From: Rhizobium sp. TH2
GTDB lineage: Bacteria > Pseudomonadota > Alphaproteobacteria > Rhizobiales > Rhizobiaceae
Reading direction: 5' to 3'
Assembly: GCF_024707525.1 (NCBI RefSeq)
Contig: NZ_CP062231.1
Location: 3,968,001 to 4,032,000 of the forward strand
Length of the DNA stretch: 64,000 nucleotides
Shown here: piece by piece, positions 44,805 to 54,609 of the stretch
Layout of the letters: every line of letters begins with the position of its first letter
Position numbering within the stretch: position 1 is the stretch's first letter
Position numbers and translations under genes: made by a program
Notes under the pieces: generated by a model
Seen by the model: the letters and a program-made list of their open reading frames with translations, nothing else
What the model was told of the DNA's origin: nothing
The model's database searches: none

Positions 44805-46067
44805 TCAGGCGCGGCCATGCGACATGCGCGAGCGGCGGGCCAGCGAGTCGACGATGACGGCAATTGCGAGCACGGCGCCGGTGATCATGTACCGGAGCGA
44901 CGATGACAGATCGAGCAACGTGAGACCGCTGGCGATCGACTGGATGACGATGATGCCGAGCAGCGCGGAATAGGCGCTGCCACGACCACCGAACAGGCTG
45001 GTGCCGCCGATCACGGCTGCTGCGATGGCGTTGAGGTTGACGTCGCCGGTGCCGGCTTGCTGGCTGGCCGATGCGAGCCGCGATGCGGCCAGCACGCCGC
45101 CGGTCGCCGCAAAGACCGAACACAGCACAAAGGCCGAGGTATAGATGAAACGGACATTGATGCCGGCGCGGCGAGCAGCCTCGCGATTGCCGCCGACAGC
45201 GTGCATCATGCGGCCCCATTGGGTGCGGGTCAGCGCATAGTTCATCGCCATCGCCAGGCCGACGAACAGGCCGAACATCCACGGAATGCCCCGGTCACCG
45301 CGATTGATGTAAAAGACAATGGCCTCCAGCACCACGGTGATTGCTATCGCCTTGAAGGCGAGCCCGCCGAGCGATGGCGAGGATAGCCCCGCCTCCCTCC
45401 GGCGCGCAGCGGTGCGGTAACCCGTGACGAAGATCGACAGGCCGGCAATGGCGGCGAGCGCATAGGCGACGATGTCCGGCATGACCATGGTCTGGCCGAA
45501 ATCGACCAGCATCGAGCCATAGGGAAGGTTGATCGAGCCGGTCGAGCCTAGCAGGTAGAGTTGCAACCCGAGAACCGCGAGCAGGCCGGCCAGTGTCGAG
45601 ACGAAGCTCGGCATGCCGAACTTGTTGAACAGAGTGGCATAGAGCATGCCGATGACCGCACCGAAGAACATGGCCGTGATGATCGCAAAGCCGACCGGCC
45701 AGCCCTGGTTGACCCAAAGCACACCGACGATCGCCGAGGCAAAGCCACTGACCGAGCCGACCGAAAGATCGATCTCGCCGACCATCAGGATGCAGACGAT
45801 GCCGAGCGAGATGATGCCGACGGTCGAACAATCGAAGAGCAGGTTGACGAGATTGTTGGGCGCGAGAAACACCGGATTGAGCGTCTGGAACACCGTCCAG
45901 ATGATCACAAGCCCGACGATAACAGGCAGCGAGCCGAGATCGCCTGACCGCACGCGGTCCCAGAAAGCCTCGATCGATCCACTGATGCCCTGCCGATGCT
46001 TCACGCGCTCGTCACTGCGATCGAGCAGCGGCGCGGGTGCAGCGCCATTGTCCGTGGCGTTGGTCAT
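44805..46067 (-). CDS. ABC transporter permease, xylose/ribitol type
   Basis: A 420-residue permease with about 12 helices, longer than RbsC and like Xyl[26 protein letters not shown] and [33 protein letters not shown] are its landmarks. The middle contains a long extra loop ([23 protein letters not shown]). It starts by ATGA overlap with the ATPase upstream. It belongs to the ribitol importer by context. Confidence 0.9.
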   Translation of the reverse strand: MTNATDNGAAPAPLLDRSDERVKHRQGISGSIEAFWDRVRSGDLGSLPVIVGLVIIWTVFQTLNPVFLAPNNLVNLLFDCSTVGIISLGIVCILMVGEIDLSVGSVSGFASAIVGVLWVNQGWPVGFAIITAMFFGAVIGMLYATLFNKFGMPSFVSTLAGLLAVLGLQLYLLGSTGSINLPYGSMLVDFGQTMVMPDIVAYALAAIAGLSIFVTGYRTAARRREAGLSSPSLGGLAFKAIAITVVLEAIVFYINRGDRGIPWMFGLFVGLAMAMNYALTRTQWGRMMHAVGGNREAARRAGINVRFIYTSAFVLCSVFAATGGVLAASRLASASQQAGTGDVNLNAIAAAVIGGTSLFGGRGSAYSALLGIIVIQSIASGLTLLDLSSSLRYMITGAVLAIAVIVDSLARRSRMSHGRA

Positions 46068-46882
46068 ATCAGTGTCTCCTGGGATTGTTCGCGGGCGCCG
46101 CGCCGGCTGGCACGCCGGGAAACGGAATTGTTGTCGGCGCCGGTGATCGCGCTGACCAGTTCCTGGTTCGATGCATCGGGATCGAAGATGCCGTTGTTCT
46201 TGCCGAGCCTGAGCACCACGATGCGATCGGCGACGGCGCGGACGTCTTCCATATTGTGGCTGATCATGATCACGCCGAGCCCGCGGTCGCGGACGCGCTC
46301 GATCAGGTCGAGCACTTCGGCCGTCTGTGCGACACCGAGTGCGGCCGTCGGTTCGTCGAGCATGATGAGCTTGGGATCGAGCAGCAGGGAGCGCGCGATA
46401 GCGACCGTCTGGCGCTGGCCGCCGGAGAGCGACGCGATCGGTTCGCGGACGCTGGGGATGCGCGCGGAGAGCTCATTGAGCAGCTTCCAGGCCTTGATCT
46501 CCATCGAGACCTCATCGAGCCGCCATGGGTTCATCTCCTTGCCGAGAAAAATATTGGCGACGACATCGAGGTTTTCGCATAGCGCCAGATCCTGGAACAC
46601 GGTGGCGATGCCGAGGCCGAGTGCGGCGCTGGGATCGGCGAGCGTGACCGTGTCGCCACGGAATTTGATCGTCCCCGACGAGGGCTGATGCACGCCGGCG
46701 AGGATCTTGACCAGCGTCGATTTGCCGGCGCCATTGTCGCCGACAAGTGCCACGACCTCACCCGCATGGACGTCGAGGTCGATATTGGTCAATGCCGACA
46801 CGGCGCCGAAATTCTTCGAAACACCGCGCAGGCTGAGCACGACATCACGCGACGAGGACCGTCCTTGTTGTATGTCCGTCAT
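46064..46882 (-). CDS. ABC transporter ATPase, xylose/ribitol type
   Basis: A 272-residue single-domain ATPase: Walker A GDNGAGKST, signature LSGGQRQTVAIARSL, Walker B LIMLDEPTAALGVAQT, switch ISHNMED. One ATPase domain rather than the double form implies a homodimer, matching a single permease gene. The ATG at 46882 gives a normal start (MTDIQQG); upstream in-frame codons overlap the hairpin region and are unlikely. It is coupled to the permease by ATGA. Confidence 0.9.
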   Translation of the reverse strand: MTDIQQGRSSSRDVVLSLRGVSKNFGAVSALTNIDLDVHAGEVVALVGDNGAGKSTLVKILAGVHQPSSGTIKFRGDTVTLADPSAALGLGIATVFQDLALCENLDVVANIFLGKEMNPWRLDEVSMEIKAWKLLNELSARIPSVREPIASLSGGQRQTVAIARSLLLDPKLIMLDEPTAALGVAQTAEVLDLIERVRDRGLGVIMISHNMEDVRAVADRIVVLRLGKNNGIFDPDASNQELVSAITGADNNSVSRRASRRGAREQSQETLI

Positions 46883-46915
46883 GAGGCTGGCCCTTCTCGT
46901 GGCAGGAGTTACGGG

Positions 46916-46948
46916 CTGCCCGGCCGCATTGAGATAGCGGCCGGACAG
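46916..46948 (-). terminator. hairpin between binding-protein and ATPase genes
   Basis: A 12-bp stem with one wobble pair (in minus-strand reading CTGTCCGGCCGC / GCGGCCGGGCAG), loop 9 nt, no T run after it. It probably protects the 3' end of the binding-protein mRNA rather than terminating. Confidence 0.5.
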
Positions 46949-46962
46949 CATTCCTGGGGGGA

Positions 46963-48036
46963 TTACTGGATAATGCCGAGCTTCTTGCAACCCTCGACAT
47001 AACGATCGACGCAAAGCTGTTCGGCCGTGTTGATCTTCTTGTCGATGATTTCGGCCTTCAGATTCTCAGCGGTGACGACGGCCGGCACGAAGAGTTCCGA
47101 CGGCGTGTTGTAGAGCGTCGTCTTGGCTTCAGGTGTCTCGCCCGACAGGAACTTGATGGCGACGTTGGCGGCGGCGGCCGCGACGATCTCGGATGGCTTG
47201 GAGATCGTGTTGTACTGGTCGCCAGAGATGATCAGCTGGAGTGCCGCGATCGTCGCATCGTTGCCGGTGACCGGCGGAACCGGGTCGAGGCCGGCTGCCT
47301 TGAAGGCGGCAATCGCACCGCCGCCGGTGCCGTCATTGGCGGCCACGACGCCGAGGATATTCTTGCCGAAACGGGTAACCTGGCCGCTCGCCCACTGCTG
47401 AGCCTTCGGCGGCGCCCAATCCGGCGTGTCGAATTCGGCGAGCAACGGATAGCCCGAGTTATCGACGCCTTCATGAATGCCCTTCTTGATCAGGCCGGCG
47501 GCAGCATCGGTCGGCGAACCGTTGATCTGCAGGATGCCCTGACCTTCGCCAGCGGTGACGCCCGAGGCCTTGAGATGCGCCACGAGCGAATCGGCGATCG
47601 CCTTGCCGATGCCCTGGTTGTCGAAGGACACGTAGTAATCGGCGACCGCATCGGGGATCGGCCGGTCATAGGCGATGACCTTGATGCCCTGTGCCTGAGC
47701 CTGCTTGACGAGCGAGGCGGCAGCGGTGGAATCGACCGGGTCGAGCACGATCACCTTGGCGCCCTGCGAGATCACCGAGTTGAACTGCTGTTGCTGGCGC
47801 GACATGTCGGCGTCGGCGTTCTGATAGAGCACGGTGCAGGTCGGGCAAAGCTTGGCCATCTCGGCCTTGAAGCCTGGATAGTCATGTTCTTCGTAGCGGG
47901 TCGAGCCCTGGTCGGGCATCAGGAATGCCACGGTGGCGTTCTCGACATTGGCGGCCTGCGCCAGTGTCGACGCGCTTCCAAGTAAGGTCAGAGCCAGCGT
48001 TGCGATACCGGCGGTTTTGATCAGAAAATTCGTCAT
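46963..48036 (-). CDS. ABC transporter periplasmic binding protein, ribitol/xylose type
   Basis: A 357-residue PBP1 protein. The signal peptide (about residues 1-29, ending AQAANVE) starts at the ATG at 48036, which has AGGGAGAAG nine bases before it. The mature domain opens VAFLMPDQGSTRYEEHDYPGFKAEMAKLCPTCTVLYQNADADMSRQQQQ, typical of XylF-like proteins, with AKVIVLDPVDSTAAASLVKQAQ and VVAANDGTGGGAIAAFKAAGLDPVPPVTGNDATIAALQLI. Ligand by context ribitol. It is the first gene of the operon. Confidence 0.9.
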   Translation of the reverse strand: MTNFLIKTAGIATLALTLLGSASTLAQAANVENATVAFLMPDQGSTRYEEHDYPGFKAEMAKLCPTCTVLYQNADADMSRQQQQFNSVISQGAKVIVLDPVDSTAAASLVKQAQAQGIKVIAYDRPIPDAVADYYVSFDNQGIGKAIADSLVAHLKASGVTAGEGQGILQINGSPTDAAAGLIKKGIHEGVDNSGYPLLAEFDTPDWAPPKAQQWASGQVTRFGKNILGVVAANDGTGGGAIAAFKAAGLDPVPPVTGNDATIAALQLIISGDQYNTISKPSEIVAAAAANVAIKFLSGETPEAKTTLYNTPSELFVPAVVTAENLKAEIIDKKINTAEQLCVDRYVEGCKKLGIIQ

Positions 48037-48051
48037 TTCGTCTTCTCCCTT

Positions 48052-48068
48052 TGACAATGCGATTGTCA
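48052..48068. promoter_or_regulatory. inverted repeat in the leader of the ribitol operon
   Basis: TGACAAT-GCG-ATTGTCA, perfect 7-bp arms, lies 16 bases upstream of the binding-protein ATG. It could be a site for the AraC regulator or a repressor, or a small mRNA hairpin next to the ribosome site. The 205-bp gap to the AraC gene should hold the promoter; I could not place it with confidence. Confidence 0.45.
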
Positions 48069-48241
48069 GTCAGTGGTTGCGTTGCTAAGAAGCGCCGAGG
48101 CCCCGCCGTCATGGCCCACAGCTCCTCCGCTGCATCGGCCCTTTCCGGAATTCAGGACAAGCGCTTCCCGTCACAGGCCGCCTGTCGCGCGCCCGCGTTC
48201 GTGAATTTCATCGATTTGGTTTCCTCCCGGTCTCCTCTCGT

Positions 48242-49126
48242 CTATGCGGCTTTCGCCGCGCTGATATTCTCGACCAGCAGCCTGCGGAACTGCGAAGGCG
48301 GCATGCCCTTCTCAGCCAAGAACTGCCTGTTGAAATTCGAAAGATTGTTGAACCCGACCTCGAAGCAGATCTCGGTGATCGCCGCCTGCTCGTCGCTCAT
48401 CAGGATCTGGCAGGCGAGGTTGATCCGCAGCCGCTTCACATACTGCACCAGCGACATGCCGGTATGGCGGCGGAAGGCGCGCGAAAATGCACTTGTAGAC
48501 TGTCCTGCGATCTCGGCGAGATCGGCCTCGCTGAATGGTGTCGTCAGGTGTTCGCGGATATAGGCGAGCGCCTTGTTCATGCCGGCCGACATGTAGCCCG
48601 ACGGGTCAGGCAAGTAATTGGCGCTGGCCAGCATCTCCGCGCCCTGCGCCCGGCTGAGCATGCCTGCGATGATCATGAAAAGCTCGATACGACGCACACC
48701 CTGCGCGGTCATCATCTCTTCCATCACGGGCGCCACGAGCCGGCTCGTCTCTTCCGTGAAGCGCAGACCACGGCGCGAGGATTCGAGCAGCGGCCCGAGT
48801 GCGGCGAGTTCCGGGAAGACGCCCATGACGCCGCCGATGAATTCCTCGCTGAACTGGATGATGCGGCAGCGGAGCGGAACACTGGTATCCTTGGGAATGT
48901 CACTCACCCAGTTATGCGGCAGGTTCGGGCCGGTGAGGATCAGATTGCCCGGCTCGAACTCGCCGATGAAATCGCCGACGAAGTATCGGCCATTGGTGGC
49001 CACGATGATGTGAAGCTCATATTCGGGGTGAAAGTGCCAGCGGACCGTATGGAACGGATAGCCATGCGACCAGGCCTTGAAGGATTCGCCTTCGCGTATC
49101 TGTACGACTTCCAGATCCGGCTTCAT
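48242..49126 (-). CDS. AraC-family transcriptional regulator
   Basis: A 294-residue regulator. The N-terminal cupin begins VRWHFHPEYELHIIVATNGRYFVGDFIGEFEPGNLILTGPNLPHNW, a sugar-binding barrel. Two HTH units follow at the C-terminus (FSEADLAEIAGQSTSAFSRAFRRHTG, then ITEICFEVGFNNLSNFNRQFLAEKGMPPSQFRR). The ATG at 49126 has GGGAGGAA upstream. It is in the same direction as and just upstream of the ribitol operon, so it is the probable activator of that operon. Confidence 0.92.
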   Translation of the reverse strand: MKPDLEVVQIREGESFKAWSHGYPFHTVRWHFHPEYELHIIVATNGRYFVGDFIGEFEPGNLILTGPNLPHNWVSDIPKDTSVPLRCRIIQFSEEFIGGVMGVFPELAALGPLLESSRRGLRFTEETSRLVAPVMEEMMTAQGVRRIELFMIIAGMLSRAQGAEMLASANYLPDPSGYMSAGMNKALAYIREHLTTPFSEADLAEIAGQSTSAFSRAFRRHTGMSLVQYVKRLRINLACQILMSDEQAAITEICFEVGFNNLSNFNRQFLAEKGMPPSQFRRLLVENISAAKAA

Positions 49127-49345
49127 GTCTATTCCTCCCAGGCGCATGGCGATTGCGCGCCATCTGCCGTCTTCCTCTCCCGACCGGCCGGTTATCCGGC
49201 TCTGACCTTGATCCAAAGGTACGCCTCGCGGGAAAGCCACGCCACCACGATTCATGCCTGTTGATGGTATTTTTTTGACATTTCGACGAGGAATATTAGC
49301 GAAATTCGAGCCGTGGCCGCCTACGCAGCTAAGCGCAAACGTACA

Positions 49346-49376
49346 AACGCCGACCGGCGCAGGCCCGGTCGGCGTT
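49346..49376 (-). terminator. terminator of the RND efflux gene
   Basis: A 12-bp perfect stem (AACGCCGACCGG / CCGGTCGGCGTT) with a 7-nt loop, followed on the minus strand by TTTGT. It lies just past the stop of the RND permease and before the AraC regulator's upstream region. Confidence 0.6.
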
Positions 49377-49398
49377 CTCCAGCGCGCTACCGCCTACC

Positions 49399-52300
49399 CT
49401 ACTCGGCGGCCTGCGGCAGATGCCTGACATTATCGGGCATTTCGATCATCGGCTCATCCGCTGGTTCGGGCTGCTCACTCTTCCGCTTCGGTTCGCGACC
49501 AAAGAACAGTGCATAGCCGGCCGGCAGGACGAGGATGGTCAGCACCGTGGCAACCAGGATGCCGCCCATCATGGAATAGGCAAGCGGACCCCAGAACACG
49601 CCGCGCGAGATCGGGATAAGAGCTAGTACCGCGGTCATCGCTGTCAGCATGATAGGCCGGAAACGACGGACCGCGGCACCGATAATCGCCTCGGATCTCT
49701 CCATACCCGCGGCGATATCCTGATCGATCTGGTCAACGAGGATGATGGAATTGCGCATGATGATGCCGAGCAGCGCGATGACGCCGAGGATGGCGACGAA
49801 GCCGAACGGCGCGCCCGATATCAGCAGCGCTGCGGCTGCACCGATGATGCCGAGCGGACCGGTGGCAAGCACCAGCATCGCCTTGCCGAAATGCTGCAGC
49901 TGGATCATCAGCAGCACGACGATGACGGCCAGCATGACAGGCGCCTTGGCGGCGATCGACATCTGGCTTTCAGCCGCATCTTCCGCGCCGCCCTGGATCT
50001 CGACCTTGTAACCGGCCGCCAGTACCGCGCGCAGACCCGCCATGTCGCCATACATCTTCATCGCGACGTCGTTCGGCTGCACACCATCCGGCAGCGTTGC
50101 CCGGACGGTGATCGTCGGCAGGCGGTCACGGCGCCATTCGATGCCCTGTTCCAGCACCGGAACGACCTTGGCGACTTGCGAGAGCGGAACGAAGCCGCCG
50201 AGATCGGTCGGGATATAGACCGAGTCCACCGCCGACAACAGCTTGCGGCTCTCTTCCGGTTCCCGGGCGACGATGGAGACCGTCTCCTCGCCATCACGGA
50301 AGTCATCGAGCGGCGCACCGGACATCGTTGCCTGCAGCATCTGGCGGATGCGCTGCGAGGTGACGCCAAGCGCGCGGGCACGATCCTGATCGACGACCAG
50401 CTTCATCGACGTCACCGGCTCCAGCCAGTCGTCATGAATCGCGCCGAGCTGCGGATTGGCCTGGAACTTTGCCTTCACCTCATCGGCAATCCGGCGAACT
50501 TCTGTCCGATCGGGACCCATGACACGCATCTGCACCGGCCAGCCCGTGGGCGGGCCGAGGAACAGGCGATCGACCTTGCCGCGCACGTCGGGGAAATCCT
50601 GGGCGAGAATGGTCCGTAGCTTGGTAATCAGCCGCTCGCGCGCTGGCTCGTCATTCGCCATGATCAGGAGCTGGGCGTAATTGGGATTGCGAAGCTGCTG
50701 GTCTAGCGGCAGGAAGAAGCGCGGGGCGCCCTCGCCGATATAGGTGGCGATGAACTTCTTGTCCTTGTCGTCCATCATCTTGGCTTCCAGCGCCTTGGCC
50801 TGCGTCTCGACTTCCTTGATGCTGGTGCCCTCAGGCAGCCATAGATCGACGAGGATTTCAGGACGCGACGATTGCGGGAAGAAATTCTGCGGAATGAACT
50901 GGAAGGCCCACAGGCTGGTGACAAAGGTCATCAGCGTCAGGGCAAGCACGATGATGCGATGACGCACCGCCCAGCCGACCGTGCCGCGCAGGCTGCGGTA
51001 AAAGCGGGTGTCGAACGCATCGTGATGATCGCCGGCATGCGCCCGCTGCTTGAGGATCATATTGCCGAGCCAGGGCGTGAAATAAACCGCCACGAACCAC
51101 GAGACGACCAGTGCGATGCCGACGACATAGAACAGCGAGCGGACATATTCGCCCGCCGTCGAGGCTGCGAAGCCGACGGGAATGAAGCCGGCCGTGGTGA
51201 TCAGCGTACCGGTCAGCATCGGGAAGGCAGTCGAGGAATAGGCGAAGCTCGCCGCATCCACCTTGTGCAGGCCCTCCTCGAGCTTGCGCTCCATCATTTC
51301 GACGACGATCATGGCGTCATCGACGAGCAGGCCGAGCGCGATGATCAGGGCGCCGAGCGAGATGCGCTGCAGGTCGATGCCAAGATAATACATGATGGCG
51401 AATGTGGCGGCGAGCACCAGCGGAATGGTGATGGCAATAACGAGGCCGGAGCGCCAGCCGATCGACAGGAAAGAGACGACCAGCACGATGATCAGGGCTT
51501 CGCCCAGCGCCGTCATGAATTCACCGACGGCGTCGGTCACGACCTCGGGTTGGTTCGCGATCTGGCTGACCTCCATGCCATAGGGCAGTGCCGTCTCGAA
51601 CCGCTTGTAGGTGTCTTCCACCGACTTGCCGACATCGATGACGTTGAAGCCCTTGGCCATGACGACACCGATCTGGACGCTGTCGGCGCCATTGAAACGG
51701 AACTTGCGCTGGTAGGGGTCTTCAAGGCCGGTGCTGACATGGGCGATATCGCCGAGCCTTGTCACCTGGCCGCCTGCGGTGAGGCGGAGGTTGCGGATAT
51801 CCTCGACCCGATCGACGGCACCCTCGACGGAGATGCGCACCGAACGTGTGCCGGTATCGACCGTGCCGGCCGGATCGACATTGTTCTGGCCGCGAATTGC
51901 GTTCTGCAGATCGGTGAGCGTCAACCCGCGTTCGGCAAGCGCCTTGGAGGATACGTCGATATAGATCTTCTCCGGCTGGTCGCCGAGGATGACGGCCTTC
52001 TCGACACCCGGGGTCGTCAGCAGCATGTCGCGGGCCCGGATCGCGTATTTCTTCAATTCCGGATAGGAATAGCCCTCACCCGACAGCGAGTTCAGGGTGA
52101 TATAGGTGTCGCCGAACTCGTCATTGAAATAGGGGCCCAGCAAGCCTGATGGCAGGTCGCCGGAGATGTCGCCGACCTTCTTGCGCGCCTGGTAGAAGGC
52201 ATCGGCGACGTCCCGACCATCGGTATCGCCCTTGACCTGCAGCGTGATAATGGCGCTGCCGGCGCGCGTATAGGAGCGCACGAAATCGAGATGCGGCACT

Positions 52301-52548
52301 TCCTGCAGCTTGCGCTCGATCTTGTTGACGACCTGGTCTTCCATTTCCTGGATCGAGGCGCCGGGCCAGACGGCCTGCACGACCATGACGCGGAAGGTGA
52401 AATCCGGGTCTTCCTTCTGGCCCATATTCATCAGGCCGAACACGCCGGTCAGGATGATCAGGCCGAAGAGGAAGCGCGCGATGGAGGGATGCCCGATCGC
52501 CCAGCGCGACAGGTTGAAGGATTGCTTGCCTGTGTTCGATGTAGACAT
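49399..52548 (-). CDS. RND efflux transporter, AcrB/MdtB-like permease
   Basis: A 1049-residue resistance-nodulation-division pump. It has 12 helices and two large periplasmic loops. The proton-relay Asp pair is in LLVDDAMIVVEMMER (helix 4). GEAL and FMTALGEALIIVLVVSFL are landmarks. The C-terminus is rich in Pro and Glu. It works as a homotrimer with the periplasmic adaptor and an outer-membrane channel encoded elsewhere. Like members of the MmpL/CusA-distant HAE1 branch, the substrate cannot be read from sequence; it probably exports a hydrophobic toxin or drug. It is in the same operon as the adaptor. Confidence 0.94.
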   Translation of the reverse strand: MSTSNTGKQSFNLSRWAIGHPSIARFLFGLIILTGVFGLMNMGQKEDPDFTFRVMVVQAVWPGASIQEMEDQVVNKIERKLQEVPHLDFVRSYTRAGSAIITLQVKGDTDGRDVADAFYQARKKVGDISGDLPSGLLGPYFNDEFGDTYITLNSLSGEGYSYPELKKYAIRARDMLLTTPGVEKAVILGDQPEKIYIDVSSKALAERGLTLTDLQNAIRGQNNVDPAGTVDTGTRSVRISVEGAVDRVEDIRNLRLTAGGQVTRLGDIAHVSTGLEDPYQRKFRFNGADSVQIGVVMAKGFNVIDVGKSVEDTYKRFETALPYGMEVSQIANQPEVVTDAVGEFMTALGEALIIVLVVSFLSIGWRSGLVIAITIPLVLAATFAIMYYLGIDLQRISLGALIIALGLLVDDAMIVVEMMERKLEEGLHKVDAASFAYSSTAFPMLTGTLITTAGFIPVGFAASTAGEYVRSLFYVVGIALVVSWFVAVYFTPWLGNMILKQRAHAGDHHDAFDTRFYRSLRGTVGWAVRHRIIVLALTLMTFVTSLWAFQFIPQNFFPQSSRPEILVDLWLPEGTSIKEVETQAKALEAKMMDDKDKKFIATYIGEGAPRFFLPLDQQLRNPNYAQLLIMANDEPARERLITKLRTILAQDFPDVRGKVDRLFLGPPTGWPVQMRVMGPDRTEVRRIADEVKAKFQANPQLGAIHDDWLEPVTSMKLVVDQDRARALGVTSQRIRQMLQATMSGAPLDDFRDGEETVSIVAREPEESRKLLSAVDSVYIPTDLGGFVPLSQVAKVVPVLEQGIEWRRDRLPTITVRATLPDGVQPNDVAMKMYGDMAGLRAVLAAGYKVEIQGGAEDAAESQMSIAAKAPVMLAVIVVLLMIQLQHFGKAMLVLATGPLGIIGAAAALLISGAPFGFVAILGVIALLGIIMRNSIILVDQIDQDIAAGMERSEAIIGAAVRRFRPIMLTAMTAVLALIPISRGVFWGPLAYSMMGGILVATVLTILVLPAGYALFFGREPKRKSEQPEPADEPMIEMPDNVRHLPQAAE

Positions 52549-52663
52549 CGGCTTCTTCCACTTTTGGAATTTGGAAATGCGTTACCGACGCGTTGAAGCC
52601 CGCTCCAACGCTCTCGATCTGCTGTCATGCACTGTGGAGCGCGCCGCTCGGGGGCGGCGACGC

Positions 52664-53788
52664 CTACTTCAAGAGGTCGGCTGTCACTTGCCCGATGATG
52701 TCAGGCAGCTTGACCTTGAGGTTTTCGGTCATGAACTGCGTGCCGGCCGAGACGACGAGGTCGCCGGGCTTGAGGCCTTGGGTCACATCAACCCCCTCGC
52801 CTGTGAAATCGGACACTTGGACCGCTCGAGAATGGACAGTCGCTTCCTTGCGATCGACGGTCCAGACGATCTTGCTGCCGTCCCTTTCCGCCAGCGCGCT
52901 GAGCGGCACGGTGATATCGCCGCCATCCCGGGCCGCATCAGCCTCGACGGTTGCCGTCATGCCCAGAAGGACACGAGGATCATCAGGCAGGCTGACGCGG
53001 ACCGAGAAGGTGCGCGACTGCGGATCGGCGCTGCCGGAGACTTCACGGACCTTGCCTGACAGCACCAGCTTGTCGTCGGACCAGAAGCGCGCCTTGACCG
53101 CCTTGCCCGGCTTGAACTCGGAAATATCGTTCTCCGGAACGGCGATTTGCACTTCCTTCTCGTCATCGGCGACGACGGTGAGAACCGGCGTTCCGGGGCT
53201 GACCACCTGGCCGCGATCGGCGGCGATAGCGGTGACGATGCCGTTGCGGTCGGATTTCAGCTCCGCATAGCTCAACTGGTTCTTCTCCTGGTCGAGCGAT
53301 GAGGCAACGGCGATGCGTGTCGAAACCGCCTGGTCATAGGAAAGCTGTGCCTGCTCGACCTGCGCTTTCGGCATGGCATTCTTCTTGTAGAGGATCTTGG
53401 CGCGGTCGTTGACCAGCTTGGCCGTCTCGACCGCCTTGTCGGCGGCCGCGAGATTGGCCTCGGCGGAGGCCACCGCGAGCCTGTAGTCGGTCGGGTCGAT
53501 GCGGGAGAGCACATCGCCCGGCTTCACCCGGTCGCCGATATCGACGAGCCGCTCCGTCACCTTGCCGGCGACGCGGAAGCCGAGGTTCATCTCGGTGCGC
53601 GACTTGACCGAGCCGGAGAATTCCAGCGTGCGCGTCTTGGCGGCCTTGGCGATCTCCACCACCTTCACCGGCCGGATGACCGGCGCGGTCTCGGCCTTCT
53701 CCTCGTTGCAGGAAGAGAGGGCGAGCGCTGCCGCGAGGATCACCCCGCCGACCGATAGATTTCTGACTGTGCGATTGAGCGAGAGCAT
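52664..53788 (-). CDS. RND efflux periplasmic adaptor lipoprotein
   Basis: A 374-residue membrane-fusion protein. The start at 53788 gives a lipoprotein signal with lipobox ALSSC (lipidated Cys27). The lipoyl-like half motifs, GSVKSRTEMNLGFRVAGKVTERLVDIGDRVKPGDVLSRIDPTDY and the partner GIVTAIAADRGQVVSPGTPVLTVV, flank a coiled-coil hairpin of about 60 residues. The C-terminal beta barrel ends KLPDIIGQ. It bridges the RND pump and an outer-membrane channel. A small G/C hairpin (52642-52659) lies between it and the pump gene. Confidence 0.93.
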   Translation of the reverse strand: MLSLNRTVRNLSVGGVILAAALALSSCNEEKAETAPVIRPVKVVEIAKAAKTRTLEFSGSVKSRTEMNLGFRVAGKVTERLVDIGDRVKPGDVLSRIDPTDYRLAVASAEANLAAADKAVETAKLVNDRAKILYKKNAMPKAQVEQAQLSYDQAVSTRIAVASSLDQEKNQLSYAELKSDRNGIVTAIAADRGQVVSPGTPVLTVVADDEKEVQIAVPENDISEFKPGKAVKARFWSDDKLVLSGKVREVSGSADPQSRTFSVRVSLPDDPRVLLGMTATVEADAARDGGDITVPLSALAERDGSKIVWTVDRKEATVHSRAVQVSDFTGEGVDVTQGLKPGDLVVSAGTQFMTENLKVKLPDIIGQVTADLLK

Positions 53789-53801
53789 GTCTGTCTCCGG
53801 T

Positions 53802-54413
53802 CTAGTTCTTGAGGGCGCGGATCGCGAATTCGACCAGCTCCCCGGGTGTTGCGCGATTGGGCTTGGCAAGGCATTGCGCCACCATCTGCGGATGGCACAG
53901 AAGCGCGGTCGCTGCGCCGAAGCAGCGCGCCGCCGAATCCGGGTCCTGCTTCGGGAACTCGCCAAGGGCGATACCCTCGCGGATCACGTCGGCGACGATG
54001 ATATTGAGGCGATCGATATGGGCATCGACGACATGCCAGTCGCGCTCCATGGCGACGATCACCATTTCATGGACTCTCTCCTGGTCCATCATCGTCTCGA
54101 CGGTGATCTTGTGCAGGGCATGGACCCACTGCCGCAGGCGATCTTCGGCGCTCACGTCGTCCTGGCTGAGGATCAGCTCCGCGAGCTGCCTCACGGTCGA
54201 TAGCAGGCGCGCGCAGATCGCCTGATGGATTTCCACTTTCGATGCGAAGAAACGGTAGATATTCGCCGGCGACATGCCGAGATCCTTGGCGATGTCGGCG
54301 ACATTCGTCTTGGCATAGCCGTAGTGCCGAAACAGGCGCTCGGCGCTATCAAGGATGCGCGTAACGCTTTCCTGGCGCTGCGTTTCCGCTGGTGTTTCGA
54401 GGACTTCGATCAT
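53802..54413 (-). CDS. TetR-family repressor
   Basis: A 203-residue regulator. The N-terminal helix-turn-helix is at about 18-60 (RILDSAERLFRHYGYAKTNVADIAKDLGMSPANIYRFFASKVEI), the standard TetR motif. The variable all-helical C-terminal domain should bind the effluxed compound. It lies 13 bp upstream of the adaptor gene in the same direction, so it represses its own operon, including the pump. The 56-bp palindrome that starts 7 bp upstream of its ATG is the probable operator. Confidence 0.93.
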   Translation of the reverse strand: MIEVLETPAETQRQESVTRILDSAERLFRHYGYAKTNVADIAKDLGMSPANIYRFFASKVEIHQAICARLLSTVRQLAELILSQDDVSAEDRLRQWVHALHKITVETMMDQERVHEMVIVAMERDWHVVDAHIDRLNIIVADVIREGIALGEFPKQDPDSAARCFGAATALLCHPQMVAQCLAKPNRATPGELVEFAIRALKN

Positions 54414-54420
54414 CGATTAG

Positions 54421-54476
54421 TGCTTTCGATTTACGACTGACGAATTTTGAATTTCGTCAGTCGTAAATCGAAAGCA
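54421..54476. promoter_or_regulatory. 56-bp palindrome, probable TetR operator
   Basis: Perfect 24-bp arms (beginning TGCTTTCGATTTACGACTGA) are separated by 8 bp. TTTACGACTGACGAA lies twice in inverted form, so the site could hold two TetR dimers. It begins 7 bp upstream of the tetR start and so covers the transcription start region. It also lies upstream of the divergent ThuA gene (54610), which could be controlled by it too. Confidence 0.75.
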
Positions 54477-54609
54477 TCTTTTTGTCAAGTTCCGCAGCGC
54501 ACAAAATTACATGCATCGGCGTAGCCATAATCACGAATTGCATGGTAACGGTCGGGATGGAGATGTCCGCGCCACGACGCTGGCAGGTGGAATCGCAGGA
54601 GGAATGCAT

